DNA of 64,000 nt from Przewalskia tangutica (GCA_029844215.1 CM056724.1:81673093-81737092); one strand, 5' to 3'; positions 1-12,268 are shown, counted from the stretch's first letter. Translations and numbers: made by a program. The notes: generated by a model not told the origin, from the sequence alone.

Positions 1-302
1 ATCTCACTAATCAAGTCACGAAAACCTAGTGGTTTTCTTAGTTCAACTACCCTCTTTCATTCCACACTACTCAGGGACTTATTATACAACTATATCTCAC
101 GTGCACTATGCACTCCGATAAGGGTCAAACACATAAAAAAAAAATACATCTTTTACTCGAGATGGCCTTACCTCTAAGGTCCCTACGTATAAAACTCTAA
201 GGCTCACACTTTCTCTGCCCCCCAATCTTACCCGGTTAACTAACCATGATTTCTAATCACAATTAACACTTTTGTTATCTGAACATAACACTTAAGATAC
301 GA

Positions 303-1275
303 TTATCTTATCACACCTACAATCTCTAGAGGGTTCAAAGATATACATGCATCTACCGCTTCACTACCCTCTGCCGTTCCAATTAATCCTGCTCTGCTGG
401 GCGCAAGTATAACGAGCTGTCGAAGAAGTACGACACTCCCCACAATGACACTTACCACAACGGCCACACCGAGGTGGGGGTGGCCTCCTCTGGCTAACAC
501 CCCTTCCTCTCCGATCATCGAATCAGAATCGATCCGGTAGTGAGTCCTCCTACTTGCATCCTCCTACTAGGACATCCTTTCGACACACGGCTCGACGGCC
601 GCAGTAAAACAAGCATCAACAAAGATGACATTCCCGATGACGCTGTCACATCGTGGAACACCGGGAAAAATCAATCTACCGGGCCGCATTTACGTGTATC
701 GCGCACGTAAGCCACGGAGCCTTTACCAACTCCTGCATACTCCGAACGTCCTGAACCATGTGGAGAACCACCCTGCACTGGCGGAGGCGCATAACCAATC
801 TGCTGCTGAGGCGATTCGCCTTGAAAGTTACCAAAGGACCCTGTTGTTCGCCTCTTCACTGATCTTGTTAATCCGCCGATCTCTACGCTTTCGCCCCGCT
901 GCGCTTAAGCCCGCATACGTGCCATGCTTAGGCTCGATCAAGAGCTACTCTTGCACCACCCTTTTTTAGATATTCATCAAGACCCGTGATTAATCGGTAC
1001 ATCATAACTCTCTGGTAGCCAAATCCTCAGCTAGTAATGCGGTCGCTTTCTTTGCAATCTATATTCTCTGCTCTCGGTCGGCGAATCAAGGCGTAAATGT
1101 CATGGCGTAGTAAGAGGAATCGCCGCCAGTGCTAAACTCGCTGGGCATTGGCGACGCCGCAGAACTCCCGAACGGCACCACCCTGTGATGGTTGGGCTCG
1201 TGCCTCGTAACCTCTCAGATTTACTCAGCCTCCTTGGCTACCTTGCCCTTCGGGCGGCCGCTTTACGCGAGGCAT
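303..1275 (-). pseudogene. Broken gag of E1 with the capsid core deleted
   Basis: Remnant of a Ty3/gypsy Gag. A start codon lies at 1275 (reading MPRVKRPP and soon hitting a stop). A fragment at 671-859 shows the basic, Gln/Pro-rich linker (GSFGNFQGESPQQQIGYAPP), and 303-518 covers the zinc-knuckle end in a shifted frame. The stretch that should encode the capsid (the FLSCSPPEF region seen in E6 and E9) is absent: the N-terminal part runs directly into text equivalent to the late capsid helix and linker. The same deletion occurs in E8. Multiple frameshifts and stops exclude a functional product. The family role would be virus-like particle assembly and RNA packaging. Confidence 0.75.
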
Positions 1276-1462
1276 AATGGTAAGGAAAGAAATACGTTAG
1301 AGAGGTCCAACTTATAACACAGTTCTAAGGCACGATCTCAGAGTGAGAAGAATGGAAACGAATCCTAAATATCCTATAGCCTCCTGATTATTGGTGTGGT
1401 GCACAACACCCCGATAATCAAGACTTACTAGATACGGTCAGAGACACTTTCCGAGGATTAAT

Positions 1463-1474
1463 CGCTCGATACCA
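1463..1474 (-). promoter_or_regulatory. Primer-binding site of E1 (altered)
   Basis: Read on the minus strand this is TGGTATCGAGCG, four bases inside the LTR edge. The intact form elsewhere in the window is TGGTATCAGAGC, complementary to the 3' end of plant initiator Met-tRNA. The lesion falls at the CAG triplets and is the same one found in E6 and E9. Confidence 0.8.
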
Positions 1475-1478
1475 CTTT

Positions 1479-4400
1479 TGTCACGACCAACTGCCCGTGA
1501 TCGTGCCTTACCCCGGGCACCCTAGTGATACAACATCAGAGTAATCAGCGGAATATAAAACAAGATATGACATAATATGAAATATGAAACAGTTCATCTG
1601 AGAAAACTTGCCTTTCGGCATAAATATATATAACAACTAGAATGCATATCCTTTTTACAACTCGCCACAACAAAGGTTCTGCACTTAAGAATGATATGAC
1701 AACAATGGCGGGACAGGCCCCGCCATACCACGAATGTAAGTACCTACAACGGCAGGACTATACCATCGATAAGCCTCCGAGAAACGGAGCTTCCCAAACG
1801 CCGAATCGTGACCCTAAGAGCGAGGATCAACGATCGGTGTACCTACCGCGCATGAACGTAGCCGAAGGAGGTCGCATAACAGTACCAAGTATGTGAAATC
1901 GTAGCATCAAGTAAAATCAAAGTATTTAAAACCATTTGCAAACACAACCAGTTCAACTGCATATAGTGCCACAACATGAACAAGAGCAAGGTAGATAAAC
2001 TGTAACAGGTTTTTTCTAGGCCGCGAATGATCAAGCAAGGACAATCGCCCATAGTATCATTATGCGTGCCTAATCCTCGACTTCCGCACCCGCATAGGTC
2101 ACACATGCACCGCATGAGGTATTCCTCGCACGGTAGCTAACCCTGCATTCTCCTCGACTCCCACACCGCATAGTCTCAATAGACCGCATAGTCACATTGC
2201 ATCGCATAGGCATCCCCGTCGGATATACACCGAATGATCAATCCCGAGCATACCGCTGCTCGCATAGTCACATAGACCGCATAGGCCATATAGACCGCAT
2301 CGGGTGGCAAGCCCGGTATAACAAGTCGGGGGTATGTGATATAATAACATAACAGCTTATCGTTAAACAACATAAGCACAACAAGGGAAACCCATTTACA
2401 CAAACATCACCAGATACTAACACACGTAGCATCCTAACATGTTTACTTATCAAATCAACAAGAAAGTATTACAAGGCTATCACAAACCAACACAATCAAG
2501 TTATTCACACGAGGTACTTTCTACTTTATGTTAACAATTTCGGGTTTTTATCCCCAAAGTACTTCATACATTAACTCTTTAAAAGATCCGTTTCTTTCAC
2601 AAAAGTCACACAATACCCGTAGTATTAAAAATAGAGTGACTATCCTTTTTAGTAAACCAAGACGCTTCCTTTTGTAAACTCAAGTAACAACATTATTTTC
2701 CAAACGTTCAAGTTTGCCTAATTTCAAATGCTCAAGTTTCTCATTTTTGAAAGGTTTCGTAGTTCATAGTTTTAATTACTTAATGATATAATTCTCCTTT
2801 AAAACAATTTGAGATACATATGCCTTATATGTGAGTAGGTTATTCTTGTTCATAATCAATCTTATTTAAGCAGCCATGATCTAGGAAATGTAATATCATT
2901 TTGTCTCATCTTAGCTTCTATGCAGATGGAGGTTTCTACTGGTTTTAATAATACTTTATTAGTCAATACATTTCCCTTTATTAGCGCTGTTGTGGTTTGT
3001 TCGATACTTATTCTCATTTCCGAACTCAGTAAAACATTATTCCTTTTACAAACCAAGTACTCATTACTCACGAATGAGGTTTCACACAAAACTCATATTA
3101 ATTTACTTAAGTCAAGTCTCTTATCTTTTAAGATCAAGTCTCTTAACTTCTAAAATTAATAAACCATTCTTTTTATCTCTCTTAAGTCGTTATACCTAAC
3201 TTCCCATAAAGCTAGTATAACTCTTAAGCTTTTAAAACCAAGTATTACTCTTCTTTCAAAAAGGTTTCTTAATTCTTTTGAAATACTTCAAGATTCTTAT
3301 TATTCAGGCTTAAGTCAAAAGACATTGCCGTACAACTACGTTCAGTTAACACCCGTACGTCTACCGTACTATATATATATATATTCTTTTAAAATATCAT
3401 GCTCAAGAGGATAGGAAGGATCACATACCTCGCGACGATTATCGACTATTAGCAAAACGCTCCACGACTATAACCCGGCTAGCCTCGTCCACCTTTCAAG
3501 TAGTACATGCTACTCGCAGATCAATCAACCTATAAGGGTTATACAAGTCTATCAATGCCTAGACTACTCTTGTAGAATATTCTTCTGATGTGATTCCAGT
3601 TCAAGTCTATTCTGTAATATCCTTCTATTACAGTTCAATTCTCTTCTATGAATCTTATATTCATTTCTATACAACTACAGTATGTAATTTCCAATTACAA
3701 TAGAAGGATAGGATTATTTACCTCGGTAAGCCCAAAATTATCCAAGTTTAATGTCGATCCGGAGCAACGTTTAGCTCCTACTCCGGGTGCTCCAACCCGC
3801 TCCAAACAACCCTTAGAAGTTCTACGAAACTTCTTCCTAATACTTCAACCAACTGTGAAGATTTTCCTTAGGGTTTCGTTTAGTGACTGAAGGGAAGTAT
3901 AATAGTATTTCTGGGCTTTTAGTATAAGGGTAACCTTGGAATACTTCAAGGTATTAGGCTAAGGTATTTTGGTATAGTAACAATACTTAGAGAGCATTTA
4001 TACCAAGAGGGGGGGTAGTATTTTGCGAGAACAACTAGGCAAGGGGGGGTGTACCCCTCGGCCAAGGCCACTAGGAGGGGGGTGTACCCCTCGGCCAAGG
4101 GCCTTCTCAAAGGGGGAGGCTTGGACGAACCACTACACTAAGGGGGAGAGAACTTTCAAGACTTAGAAACTATTTTAGGATGAAGAAGTTCATCAACTAA
4201 GGGGGGGTATTTATAGGACAACCAAGGGCCAAGATCAAGCCAAGTGGTAGGCAAGTGTAGAGTGAGGATTTACCCATGTGTACCTTATCCATCTACCACA
4301 CCAACTATCACAAATATCCTACCTAACCCAAGACCCCAATTCGTCCCACTTTCCGCCCCAAATAACGTCCAATATGAGGGTGACACATGTCACCCTCCCG

Positions 4401-4611
4401 TTGGTCCAAAATGTTTCATCTCTCGGAAAAATCCGCAAAAATAATAAATGACATAGCCGTAATTTCCCCTTCGCAAGTCTTGTAAAACGTTTCGTCGAAA
4501 AACGATTCTTTTAGTGGGTTGTGCACAAATTTCGTCCTATGCCTAACTTTAAGGCTCAACTTTTTGTACGTACGCCCTTACGTACATACTCTAGAAATAC
4601 GGGGTATAACA
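1479..4611 (-). repeat. 5' LTR of E1 (alpha type, about 3.13 kb)
   Basis: Bounded by TGTCACG at 1479, right after the primer site, and by GGTATAACA at 4611. Reading 5'-3' on the minus strand it contains the U3 palindrome (4378-4397), a TATA box (4208-4215), G-run rich promoter-proximal DNA (4010-4210), the conserved GCGTTTTGC..TCGCGAGGTATGTG block near 3424-3460, a GC-rich minisatellite-like stretch with GCATAG/GCATGAGG motifs (2050-2320), and the structured U5 block (about 1690-1890). Confidence 0.85.
4208..4397 (-). promoter_or_regulatory. U3 promoter of E1: G-box-like palindrome and TATA box
   Basis: On the minus strand, the near-palindrome at 4378-4397 (core GACATGTGTC) precedes TATAAATA at 4208-4215 by about 160 bp. 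The same order and spacing occur in the other LTRs. The TATA box fits a plant Pol II promoter; transcription would run leftwards into R/U5 and then gag. Confidence 0.65.
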
Positions 4612-5428
4612 ATGTCGATCCTGAACAATGTTTAGCTCCTATTATGTACGCTCCAATTTGCTCCAAGAAACCCTTAGAAGTTCTACACAACTTCTACTCA
4701 ATACTTCAACCAACAATGAAGATTTTCCCTAGGGTTTCGTTTAGTGACTAAAGGAAGTATAGTAGTATTTTCCGGGCTTTTAGTATAGAGGTAACTTTGG
4801 AATACTACAAGGGATTTGGGCTATGTTATTTTGGAATAATAACAATACTTGGAGAATATTTTTCAACCAAGGGGGGGGTATTTCGACAAGAACAACTAGA
4901 AAGGGGGGGTGTTTCGGCCGAGGGCTTCACAAAGGGGGAGGGGGAGTTTGGACGAGAGCTTTCAAGAGGGGGAGAGGGATTTTGAGACTTGGAAAATGTT
5001 TCAGGGATGAAGATTTAGTCTTGCACTTGAGGTGTATTTATAGAACCTTCAATGGCCAAGATCAAAGCAAGTGGATGGTGGAGATTTGGACAAGTGTGTG
5101 TGGGTCCCGCCTTATCCATCTACCACACAAATATCTAACCAAACATTGACCAAAGGTTTATGGCATTTTACTCACAAAAATCGTGCCAAGAAATCCCTCA
5201 CCAAACCGTCCACTTGAGGGTGACACATGTCGCCCTCTCGTTGGTCCAAAATATTTTATCTCTCGAAAAAATCCGCAAAAATTTTAAATGTAGTAACCGT
5301 AATTTTTCCTTCGCAAGGTTCCGAATATTTTCCGTTGAAAGTTCACTATTTCGCCCTTTGCCTAATTAAGGCTTAAACTTTTGTACGTACGTCCTCACGT
5401 ACATACTCTGGAAATACGGGGTATAACA
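4612..5428 (-). repeat. E2: U3-end fragment of an alpha LTR
   Basis: A second copy of the last part of an alpha LTR follows E1 directly: it restarts at the ATGTCGATCCTGAAC text already passed near 3753 and ends in GGGGTATAACA at 5428. It holds the U3 palindrome (5218-5237) and TATTTATA (5035-5042, TATAAATA on the minus strand). The rest of the LTR must lie left of the window, beyond E1. The next five bases, CTTAT (5429-5433), are its predicted TSD. Confidence 0.8.
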
Positions 5429-6614
5429 CTTATTCTATGGAAAATTGGGCAGCACTTCCCCTGAATCTACTTACCTCCACCTTTTTCAAGGCCCGATATG
5501 AATAGCCAACATGCCACATTTAAGGCGCAGTAATACAACAATCTCAAAGGGGATTACACGCCTAACTGGACGTGTAAAATTCTGCCCCACAATACAACAC
5601 AGTCCATTTCTTTTCAATATTCTTTCCACATATCATATACTCAATTATAAACTACTACAACATGTAATCTTCAATTACAATAGAAGGACAAAGATCATTA
5701 CCTCGATAAGCCCAAAATTTTCCAATGATTAAAAGTCGATCCTTAGGAATCTTAGCTCCAATTCCTTACGTTCCAATCCGCTACAAGCAACCCTTAGAAG
5801 CTCCTAACCAACTTCTCTTCAAGATTCAACTCCAAAAAGTGAAGAACACTTAGGTTCCAAACATAGCAACTTTCGGCCAAGGCAATGTTTTAGGACTAGG
5901 GGTGTGAAATCTTGTCTAACTCTTGGTTAACAACCTTCCTAACACATCAAGGAAGAACACTTAAAATTTTAAGGAATTTTGGACAACTTTTGGTCAATGA
6001 TCAAGGCCAAAGCCGAGAGCAACAAGAAAGGAGGGAGTATTTCAAGTCTTGGAAATTATTTAAGTGTTGGATGAAGTCTTGCAACAAGGGGGATATTTAT
6101 AAGAAAACCAAGGGCTAGGATCAAAGCAAGTGTGTGGATGAGATTGGGGACAAGTTTGTGTGGGTCCCACAAGCCTCCAACACAAGGCTTGGGACACTTG
6201 GCTTGCCACATGGCACAAGATTTCGGCCAAGGGCCACTTGTCCACACCATTTCGGCCACATGTCATCTAAGGGGGTGACACGTGTCGCCCTCCTATTCGT
6301 CCAAAATATTTCATCTTCCGGAAACATCCATAATGGCCAAAATCTTAAAAATAAAGTGGGCCCCACAAAACCGTAAATTTATCCCGTGGGCCCCACGTGA
6401 CCAATTCCGGAAAATAAAATCCATAATTCTCTAATATTACAAGAAGTCCAACTACCAAATATGGGAATCCAATTCCCATTTACGAACCTTTTTCCTTCAC
6501 AAAATCCGGAAAATTATCCGTCGGAAAATCAAATCTTTCTTCCTTTCCAATCTTAATGTCGTATTCTCGTACGTACGTCCGCACATACATACCCTGGAAC
6601 TACGGGGTGTAACA
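5429..6614 (-). repeat. E3: U3-end fragment of a beta LTR
   Basis: Starts in mid-LTR text (TTCTATGGAAAATTGGGCAGCACTTCCC-like, as in other LTRs) and ends in CTACGGGGTGTAACA at 6614. It contains the palindrome with an intact CACGTG core (6273-6292) and TATTTATA (6094-6101). It abuts copia integrase codons, so E3 is inserted in the copia element and was later split by E2. Predicted TSD AATAG (6615-6619). Confidence 0.8.
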
Positions 6615-7271
6615 AATAGAGTGCCTTCTACTATTCTAAGAAATAAATCTCCATATGAAATGTTTTACAATAAGACATCACATCTTAGTCATCTCAGGGT
6701 GTTAGGTTGTCTATGTTTTGCAACTAGTCTTACTAGACATGATAAATTCAGCCCAAGGGCTGTAAGAGCAGTTCACCTTGGCTATGGATCCACACAGAAA
6801 GGCTATTATCTTTATGATATGGAAAATAGATTTTTTTTGTGAGTAGAGATGTGTTATTCATGGAAAATATCTTCCATTTTAAAAGAGATGCAGATGAGAG
6901 CATTACTAATATCAAGGCAAAGGATGATTTCTTCTATGCAGATTTAATTCCTGAGCAGACTCATATCACACCAGCAGTAGCAGTACAGCACAGACATGAG
7001 GATATTCAGACTGTGCAAGTTGAAGAGGAAGCTCCTGATCAGGATGTTGCAATCACCAACAATCCAGATCAGAGGCTTCATCTAAGTCACAGATTGCACC
7101 TAACAGCAGCTCAAAACCCCCTGCCATCAGAAGGTCCATCAGAAGCAGCAAGCCTCTCATATGGCACAAAGATTACATCACTACACATGGGTCTTCAAGT
7201 TGCTTATATTATATATCTAACAGCATCTCTTACAGTGGATTATCAGCAGGATATCAGCACTTTGTAGCCAA
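6615..7271 (+). pseudogene. Ty1/copia integrase C-terminal part and linker (fragment)
   Basis: The reading frame at 6618-6842 carries a copia integrase tail: KSPYEMFYNK, then LRVLGCLCFA and LGYGSTQKGYYLYD, all typical of the region after the catalytic core. A T-run near 6833-6840 shifts the frame; the next frame (6839-7070) continues with SRDVLFMENIFHFKR and an acidic linker. A further frame change near 7070 leads to the stretch before RT. The upstream part of the gene is missing because E3 cut it at 6614. The family function is integration of the cDNA copy. Confidence 0.85.
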
Positions 7272-8016
7272 GGTATCCATTGACACAGAATCACAGAGTT
7301 ACAGATCAGCAGCAAAAGATCACAGATGGGTGGATGCAATGAAGTCTGAAATAAAAGCTCTGGAAGAGAATGGAACGTGGAGACTTGTACCCTTACCTGA
7401 AGGCAAGAAGGCAATATGATGTAGATGGGTGTACAAAATAAAGTATAAGGCAACAGGAGAAGTAGAAAGATTTAAAGCAAGATTGGTGGCCAAAGGATAC
7501 AATCAAAAGGAAGGTATCGACTACCAAGAAACTTTCTCACCAGTAGTAAAAATGACTACTGTGAGAGTTGTGATCTCCCTTGCAGCATCAAGACACTGGA
7601 CAATACACCAAATGGATATCTACAATGCCTTCTTGCAAGGAGACTTGTGTGAGGAGGTATACATGACAGTACCTGAGGGATTTGCCAACACGGGAGGACA
7701 TAAGCAAGTCTGCAAGTTGATGAAGTCCCTGTATGGCCTGAAACAGGCATCTCGACACTGGAATATTAAGTTGACTACTGCCCTCATCTCTTCTGGTTTC
7801 CAGCAGAGCCACCGAGATTATTCATTGTTCACAAAGAAGCAACATAATAACATTGTGGTAGTATTGGTGTATGTAGATGACTTTCTGCTGACTAGAAATG
7901 ACCCAGCCATGATCCAGTTCACTAAGGAGTCCTTACAATCTGCCTTCAAGATAAAGGATCTGGGTGAACTTCGATATTTTCTTGGTATAGAATTTGCGAA
8001 AAATTCACAAGAAATT
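7272..8016 (+). pseudogene. Ty1/copia reverse transcriptase (5' part, truncated)
   Basis: Clear copia RT. Before 7429 the frame reads RWVDAMKSEIKALEENGTW, then a TGA stop at about 7419 replaces the expected Gly of the conserved G-C-R-W-V. From 7429: RFKARLVAKGYNQKEG, the catalytic-Asp motif HQMDIYNAFLQGDL, YGLKQASRHW, and the YVDD box (VLVYVDDFLLT, about 7865-7897). The sequence ends in LRYFLGIEFAKNSQ where the E4 LTR enters at 8017. Thumb and RNase H are outside the window. Role: reverse transcription in the virus-like particle. It is the oldest layer seen, yet comparatively readable. Confidence 0.93.
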
Positions 8017-11000
8017 TGTTACATCCCGGAATCCCAGGATATGTTTATAAGAACGTACGTAAGAACTCGAAAATGTTAAGATTTGAGACGAGTAAAAATT
8101 TATCGGAATTTTGGAATTTGTCGGAAAATGAAATATTGCAACGAACGGGAGAGCGACACGTGTAACCCCCCTTAGTGGTCTTGGACGAAATTGACATGGA
8201 TGAAATGGTCATTTGACCATAATTGAAGATGACCAATTCTTGCTAAAGATTGAGCTTGATATTATTGACTAAGTCAAAGGCCACTTGGACTTGATCCTTG
8301 TGAAATACATCCGAGCCACCCATTTGTTTTAATCTTAACCCTTCCTTGTGTTATATAAGCTTACTAGTAGCAAGACTAGTTCCCACACTTAGTCATATTT
8401 CAAGAAAATATTTGGAGAAGCTCTAAGGAGCTCTCGGCTTTGATGGTTTCAAGAAGAGAAAAAAAATTCAATTGTTGTCCAATAATCCCCATACTTTAAA
8501 CCAAGGTTCATAAGAGTATTGTAAGGGTATCTCAATAGAAATATCCCGGAAAAGTGGTGTTTTCGTATTAGTCGCAAGGCGAAAACCTAAGGAGTTCTTC
8601 AACTTTGAAGTTGGAACTTGAATAGGAGCTATTCATAAGCTTCTAAGGGTTACTTGGAGTGGATTGGGACGTCGAAAAGAGGAGCTAAAGTTGCTAAGGA
8701 TCGACTTGTAATCTTGGATCATATTTGGGCTAAATGAGGTAATAATCTTCATCTTACTTTTGTAATTTAAGATTCCATGTTATGATAAGTTAGAAATGAT
8801 CATGTGATATGTGTTATGAAGATTGATAAGTGTTATGGAAATTTAGAAGCTCAAATCCAAAAATGACATGTTAAGCCATTTGAAATTGAAATACAATTTG
8901 GTCGATAATTAGAATCGTCGCATGTTTACCTACTTGAGGATTGTAGTAGTTATAATCAATTGCGGCTAGATAACATGTTATATTAAACCACTTGGATTGA
9001 AAAGGGATTGGAAACGAATTTGTATTGTTGTCCCTAATTTGCCGAATGGACATTGTATTTTGGACTTGTTTGATATCAATTATGGGGCGGAATTTTACAC
9101 GTCTTGTAGGTGTGTAATCCCCTATCGTTAACTACATTGTTGAGCCTTAAATGTGGCGTGTTTGGTTATTGAATTCGGCCTTGAAAAAGGTGGCAAAGTA
9201 TGTAGAAACAAAGGAAGTGTTGTCCGATTTTCCGTAGAATTTAGTAGCTTTGCACTTGGATTATTCTACGTTTGAAACTAGAAGTTAATAAACGTATTAT
9301 GGCCATTATAGGTTGACATACTACATACTTTATATTGGACTTGGCAAGTGGATTGAACCGAAGAGGTATGTGGAACTTTCCTATCTCTTGAGCATGAATA
9401 GTTGTAAGTATATAGTACGGTGGACGTACGAGGTTTTGACGAATTTAGTTCCTTTGATATCCTTGACTTATTATAAGAATGTCCAAGTTGATTGAGTTAG
9501 GGAATTAACTCACTTGTTTAAAATATTAAGGATATCATACTTTCGAAATGTTAAGAGACTTAAAGTATTTTTGAAAGTATATGACACTTGTTTTGTTCGG
9601 AAAGTTTAAGTCTCTCGGTTATAAGAAGAATGTAAGTTTCTAAAGTATAAAGCTAGTATAACGGCTTTATGGAAAGTTGGTTATAATAGCTTTATGGATA
9701 GTTAAAAAGAGTGGTTTACTCTAAGTAATTTAAGTATGATAAATGACTTGAAATAATGAAAGGCAAATCGATTTAAAGGCATCAATTGCTTAATGTTTTA
9801 AAAGAAAGAAGTCACTTGATTTAGAAGCCTATAAATGTATTTCTAAAAGGTATTGTGACTTGTCTTGAAAAGTAGTTATGACTTAATACTACGGTTATTA
9901 GTATCTTGAAAGTTTTATATGAAAAAGAGTTATTTTAAAAGAATAGAAGTACGTAGTACTTTGGGTTAAATTCCTGGATTTTATAATGACATGTTAGTGC
10001 CTTAAGTAAACTAAAATGAGAGCGTATATGAATAATACTAATAAGAAGTTAGGGGGATTTCTTAACTTGCTTATGTAATGTATGATAAGCCGGTAGTGCT
10101 TATGTTATGTATGATAAGCCGATAGTGCTTATGTTATGTATGATAGCCGGTTGTGCTAGTGATATATTGTGCATTACGGGGTCATTCCCTGGGTTTGTGG
10201 CATTTGCATATTCCGTGGATTTGCTACCCATGATGCGAGGAATACCTCATGCGGGTCCGAAAGGGCTTATGCGGGTGAAATAGTCCTGTGCGGGTGAAAT
10301 AGTCCTATGCGAGGAATACCTCATGCGGGTCCACACGACCTATGCGGGCGGATACAACCTATGCGAGGAAGTTACCTCATTGCGAGTCCACAGGACCTAT
10401 GCGGGTGAAATAGTCCCAGGAGTTGGATTGCTTAATGATACTATGGGCGGGTGGCCCTACTTTGATCATGAGCCTCCTATTTTTATACAGTAAATTATAC
10501 TCTTGTTTACTCTCATTGTTAGTAAGGCACAGTGTACTGTTATTTGAGTTATCATACATGTCTCCAGTTTTATTTTAGACTTATGATTTCACTACTGATT
10601 TCTGGGCCACATATTTGGTACATGTTGTACTGACCTCCTTTGGGGGCCTGCGTTCATGCCGCAGGTAGAGTATACAGGTTGCTGATCCTCACTTTTAGGA
10701 TCACTGATTCAGCTATTGAGAAGCTCCATTACTCCGGAGGCTTATCCCTGGTATTGTCGGTTGTTGTACATTCAGGGGTATGGTGGGGCCCTGTCCCGCC
10801 AAAGTTGTTATTCTTAGAGGTCTGTAGTCACATTTGTGGATTGAGTTTGTAAGAACGGAGATGTATTAGTTTAATTTTGTATTATGTATATGTTACGAAA
10901 GGCGGCCTTATCGGCTAGCCGATTGATGTCTACTGTCTAAGTATGATTTTTATTTTAGGAGTTGTGTATGTTCCGCTGCTATTCTCTGATGTATACCTGA

Positions 11001-11052
11001 AAGGGGTGCCCAGGTAGGGCACCGGTCGCGGACCCGTGGTCGGGTCGTGACA
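8017..11052 (+). repeat. 5' LTR of E4 (gamma type, 3036 bp)
   Basis: Starts TGTTACATCCCGGAATCCC and ends GGTCGTGACA just before the primer site. In order: U3 palindrome (8151-8170), TATATAAG (8352-8359), the TTCCGTAGAATTTAG block (about 9230), GAGGTATGTGGAAC (9363), a roughly 31-bp repeat with GTATGATAAGCCG (about 10070-10150), an imperfect minisatellite of CCTCATGCGGGTCC motifs (10230-10430), and the conserved U5 block (10640-10850). Its homologue is the E7 LTR. Confidence 0.85.
8151..8359 (+). promoter_or_regulatory. U3 promoter of E4: CACGTG palindrome and TATA box
   Basis: GAGCGACACGTGTAACCCCC (8151-8170) contains a G-box core. TATATAAG at 8352-8359 follows in TTGTGTTATATAAGC. The homologous site in E7 (42184-42191) reads TATTTAAG, a weaker TATA. 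Confidence 0.6.
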
Positions 11053-11056
11053 AAAG

Positions 11057-11070
11057 TGGTATCAGAGCAG
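11057..11070 (+). promoter_or_regulatory. Primer-binding site of E4
   Basis: TGGTATCAGAGCAG, four bases after the LTR end. The first 12 bases are complementary to the 3' end of plant initiator Met-tRNA, the usual primer of Tekay/Del and many copia elements. Confidence 0.92.
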
Positions 11071-11245
11071 TTAGTCCTCGGAAAGTGTCTACAGACCGTG
11101 TCTAGTAGAGTCTTGATTATCGGTGTGTTGTGCACCACATCTATAATCAGGAGGCTGCAGGACATTTAGGATTGGTTTCCATTCTTCTCACTCTAAGATA
11201 GTGCGATAGAGCTGTGTGGTTAGGGTTGTCTCTCCCTAACAAGTT

Positions 11246-11434
11246 ATGTTGTTTGCAGCTACGAGAAAGGCAACAGTGACCCAGGAAAGATTATGTGGAT
11301 TGCGTGTCCAGGTAGGTAATGTTTGTAGTATAGTTGGTATTGTGACATACAGCTATACAGATTTATGTATGAGGTTCGGACGCGTGTTGCCTAGAATGGT
11401 TTTAGGTTACCAAGATTTGGTAAGGACTAAATAA
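11246..11434 (+). pseudogene. Possible gag N-terminal remnant of E4
   Basis: A 62-codon reading beginning MLFAATRKATVTQE. The first dozen residues resemble the Gag start of E8 (PPRKATRAQKGK) and lie at the right place after the primer site, but the rest matches nothing I know. A pyrimidine-rich stretch ending in TTTGCAG (11249-11258) sits directly before it and looks like a 3' splice site. In E7 the same start (57782) is followed by stops. No capsid follows, so gag is essentially lost in gamma elements. Confidence 0.35.
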
Positions 11435-11577
11435 ATACCGGGAATGTAGGAACAATTAATGGACTCTCAGTAAGGTTTTACGTGCTAATTTGAGGTAATT
11501 AGGAGATGATGAGTTGTCTGAGAAGGAAATGAACCCTTAAGAAGTTATTATTAAGGGAATTAATGGAAGACTGTGTT

Positions 11578-11582
11578 AATAG
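11578..11582. repeat. Left TSD of E5 (AATAG)
   Basis: AATAG precedes the E5 LTR terminus and is repeated at 38763-38767 just after it. E7 shows a matching unoccupied site (GTTAATAGGTTAAGC near 58094-58108). Confidence 0.93.
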
Positions 11583-12268
11583 TGTCACGACCTGACCACG
11601 GGCCCGCGACTGACGCCTTACCCCGGGCACCCTAGTGATACAACATCAGAGATAATCAGCGGAAATTAAAACTTAAACAGGAAACAAGATAAAAGAAAAC
11701 AGGCTAACCAAAACGGTTGCCTTTTTGCATATATACAGAAATATGAGCAATACATCCTTTACAACCCCGCCCACAACAAAGCATGCACTCTAAGATTTTA
11801 CAACTATGACGGGACAGGGCCCCGCCATACCCCTGAATGTACAAGAACTTACAAACTCGGGGAAACCTACCAAAAGATAAGCCTCCGGAGAAACGGAGCT
11901 TCCCAATACGCTGAACGGTGATCCTAAGAGTGAGGATCATCAACCGATGTACCTTTACCTGCGGTATGAACGCAGCCCCCCGAAGGAGGTCAGTACGACA
12001 GGTACCAAGTATGTGAAACTGAAAATACTGTAAATGAAATCATAGTAGTCTATATAAAACAGGAGACATATATGATAACCAAACTACAGTACATAACATA
12101 AAAGCAGTCATGTCAAAGCAGGGACTCACGCCCTCAAAGTCATCACTCAAATATAATCAAGGGTCTCACGCCCACAATATCAATCATGCCCGCATCATGG
12201 CCACATGCCCCCGGAATTCTCCATCGGTGTAGACATGTCCAGGATGCAATAACAGTATACCGGGTAAT

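Larger units (their letters stand above)
1..4611 (-). mobile_element. E1: partial gypsy-type LTR retrotransposon, alpha subfamily
   Basis: The right part of a minus-strand element: internal region 1-1478 and its 5' LTR 1479-4611. The internal part aligns by eye with E8 (51230-52805), starting in the same gag-pol spacer text, so the other LTR lies left of the window. The LTR ends in GGGTATAACA (the reverse complement of TGTTATACCC), and the sequence after it, ATGTC (4612-4616), is the predicted TSD. E1 interrupts the LTR of E2, whose U3 end resumes at 4612. Length and LTR type match E8, so both appear to be copies of one non-autonomous subfamily. Confidence 0.85.

Noticed and set aside
6615..8016. 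RT considered as evidence of an endogenous viral element
   Set aside because: Integrase precedes RT and the motifs (KARLVAKGYNQ, YVDD) are Ty1/copia; no viral coat or movement gene is seen.
11057..11070. Met-tRNA similarity considered as a tRNA gene
   Set aside because: Only a 12-base complement to the tRNA 3' end exists next to an LTR; no tRNA body follows.
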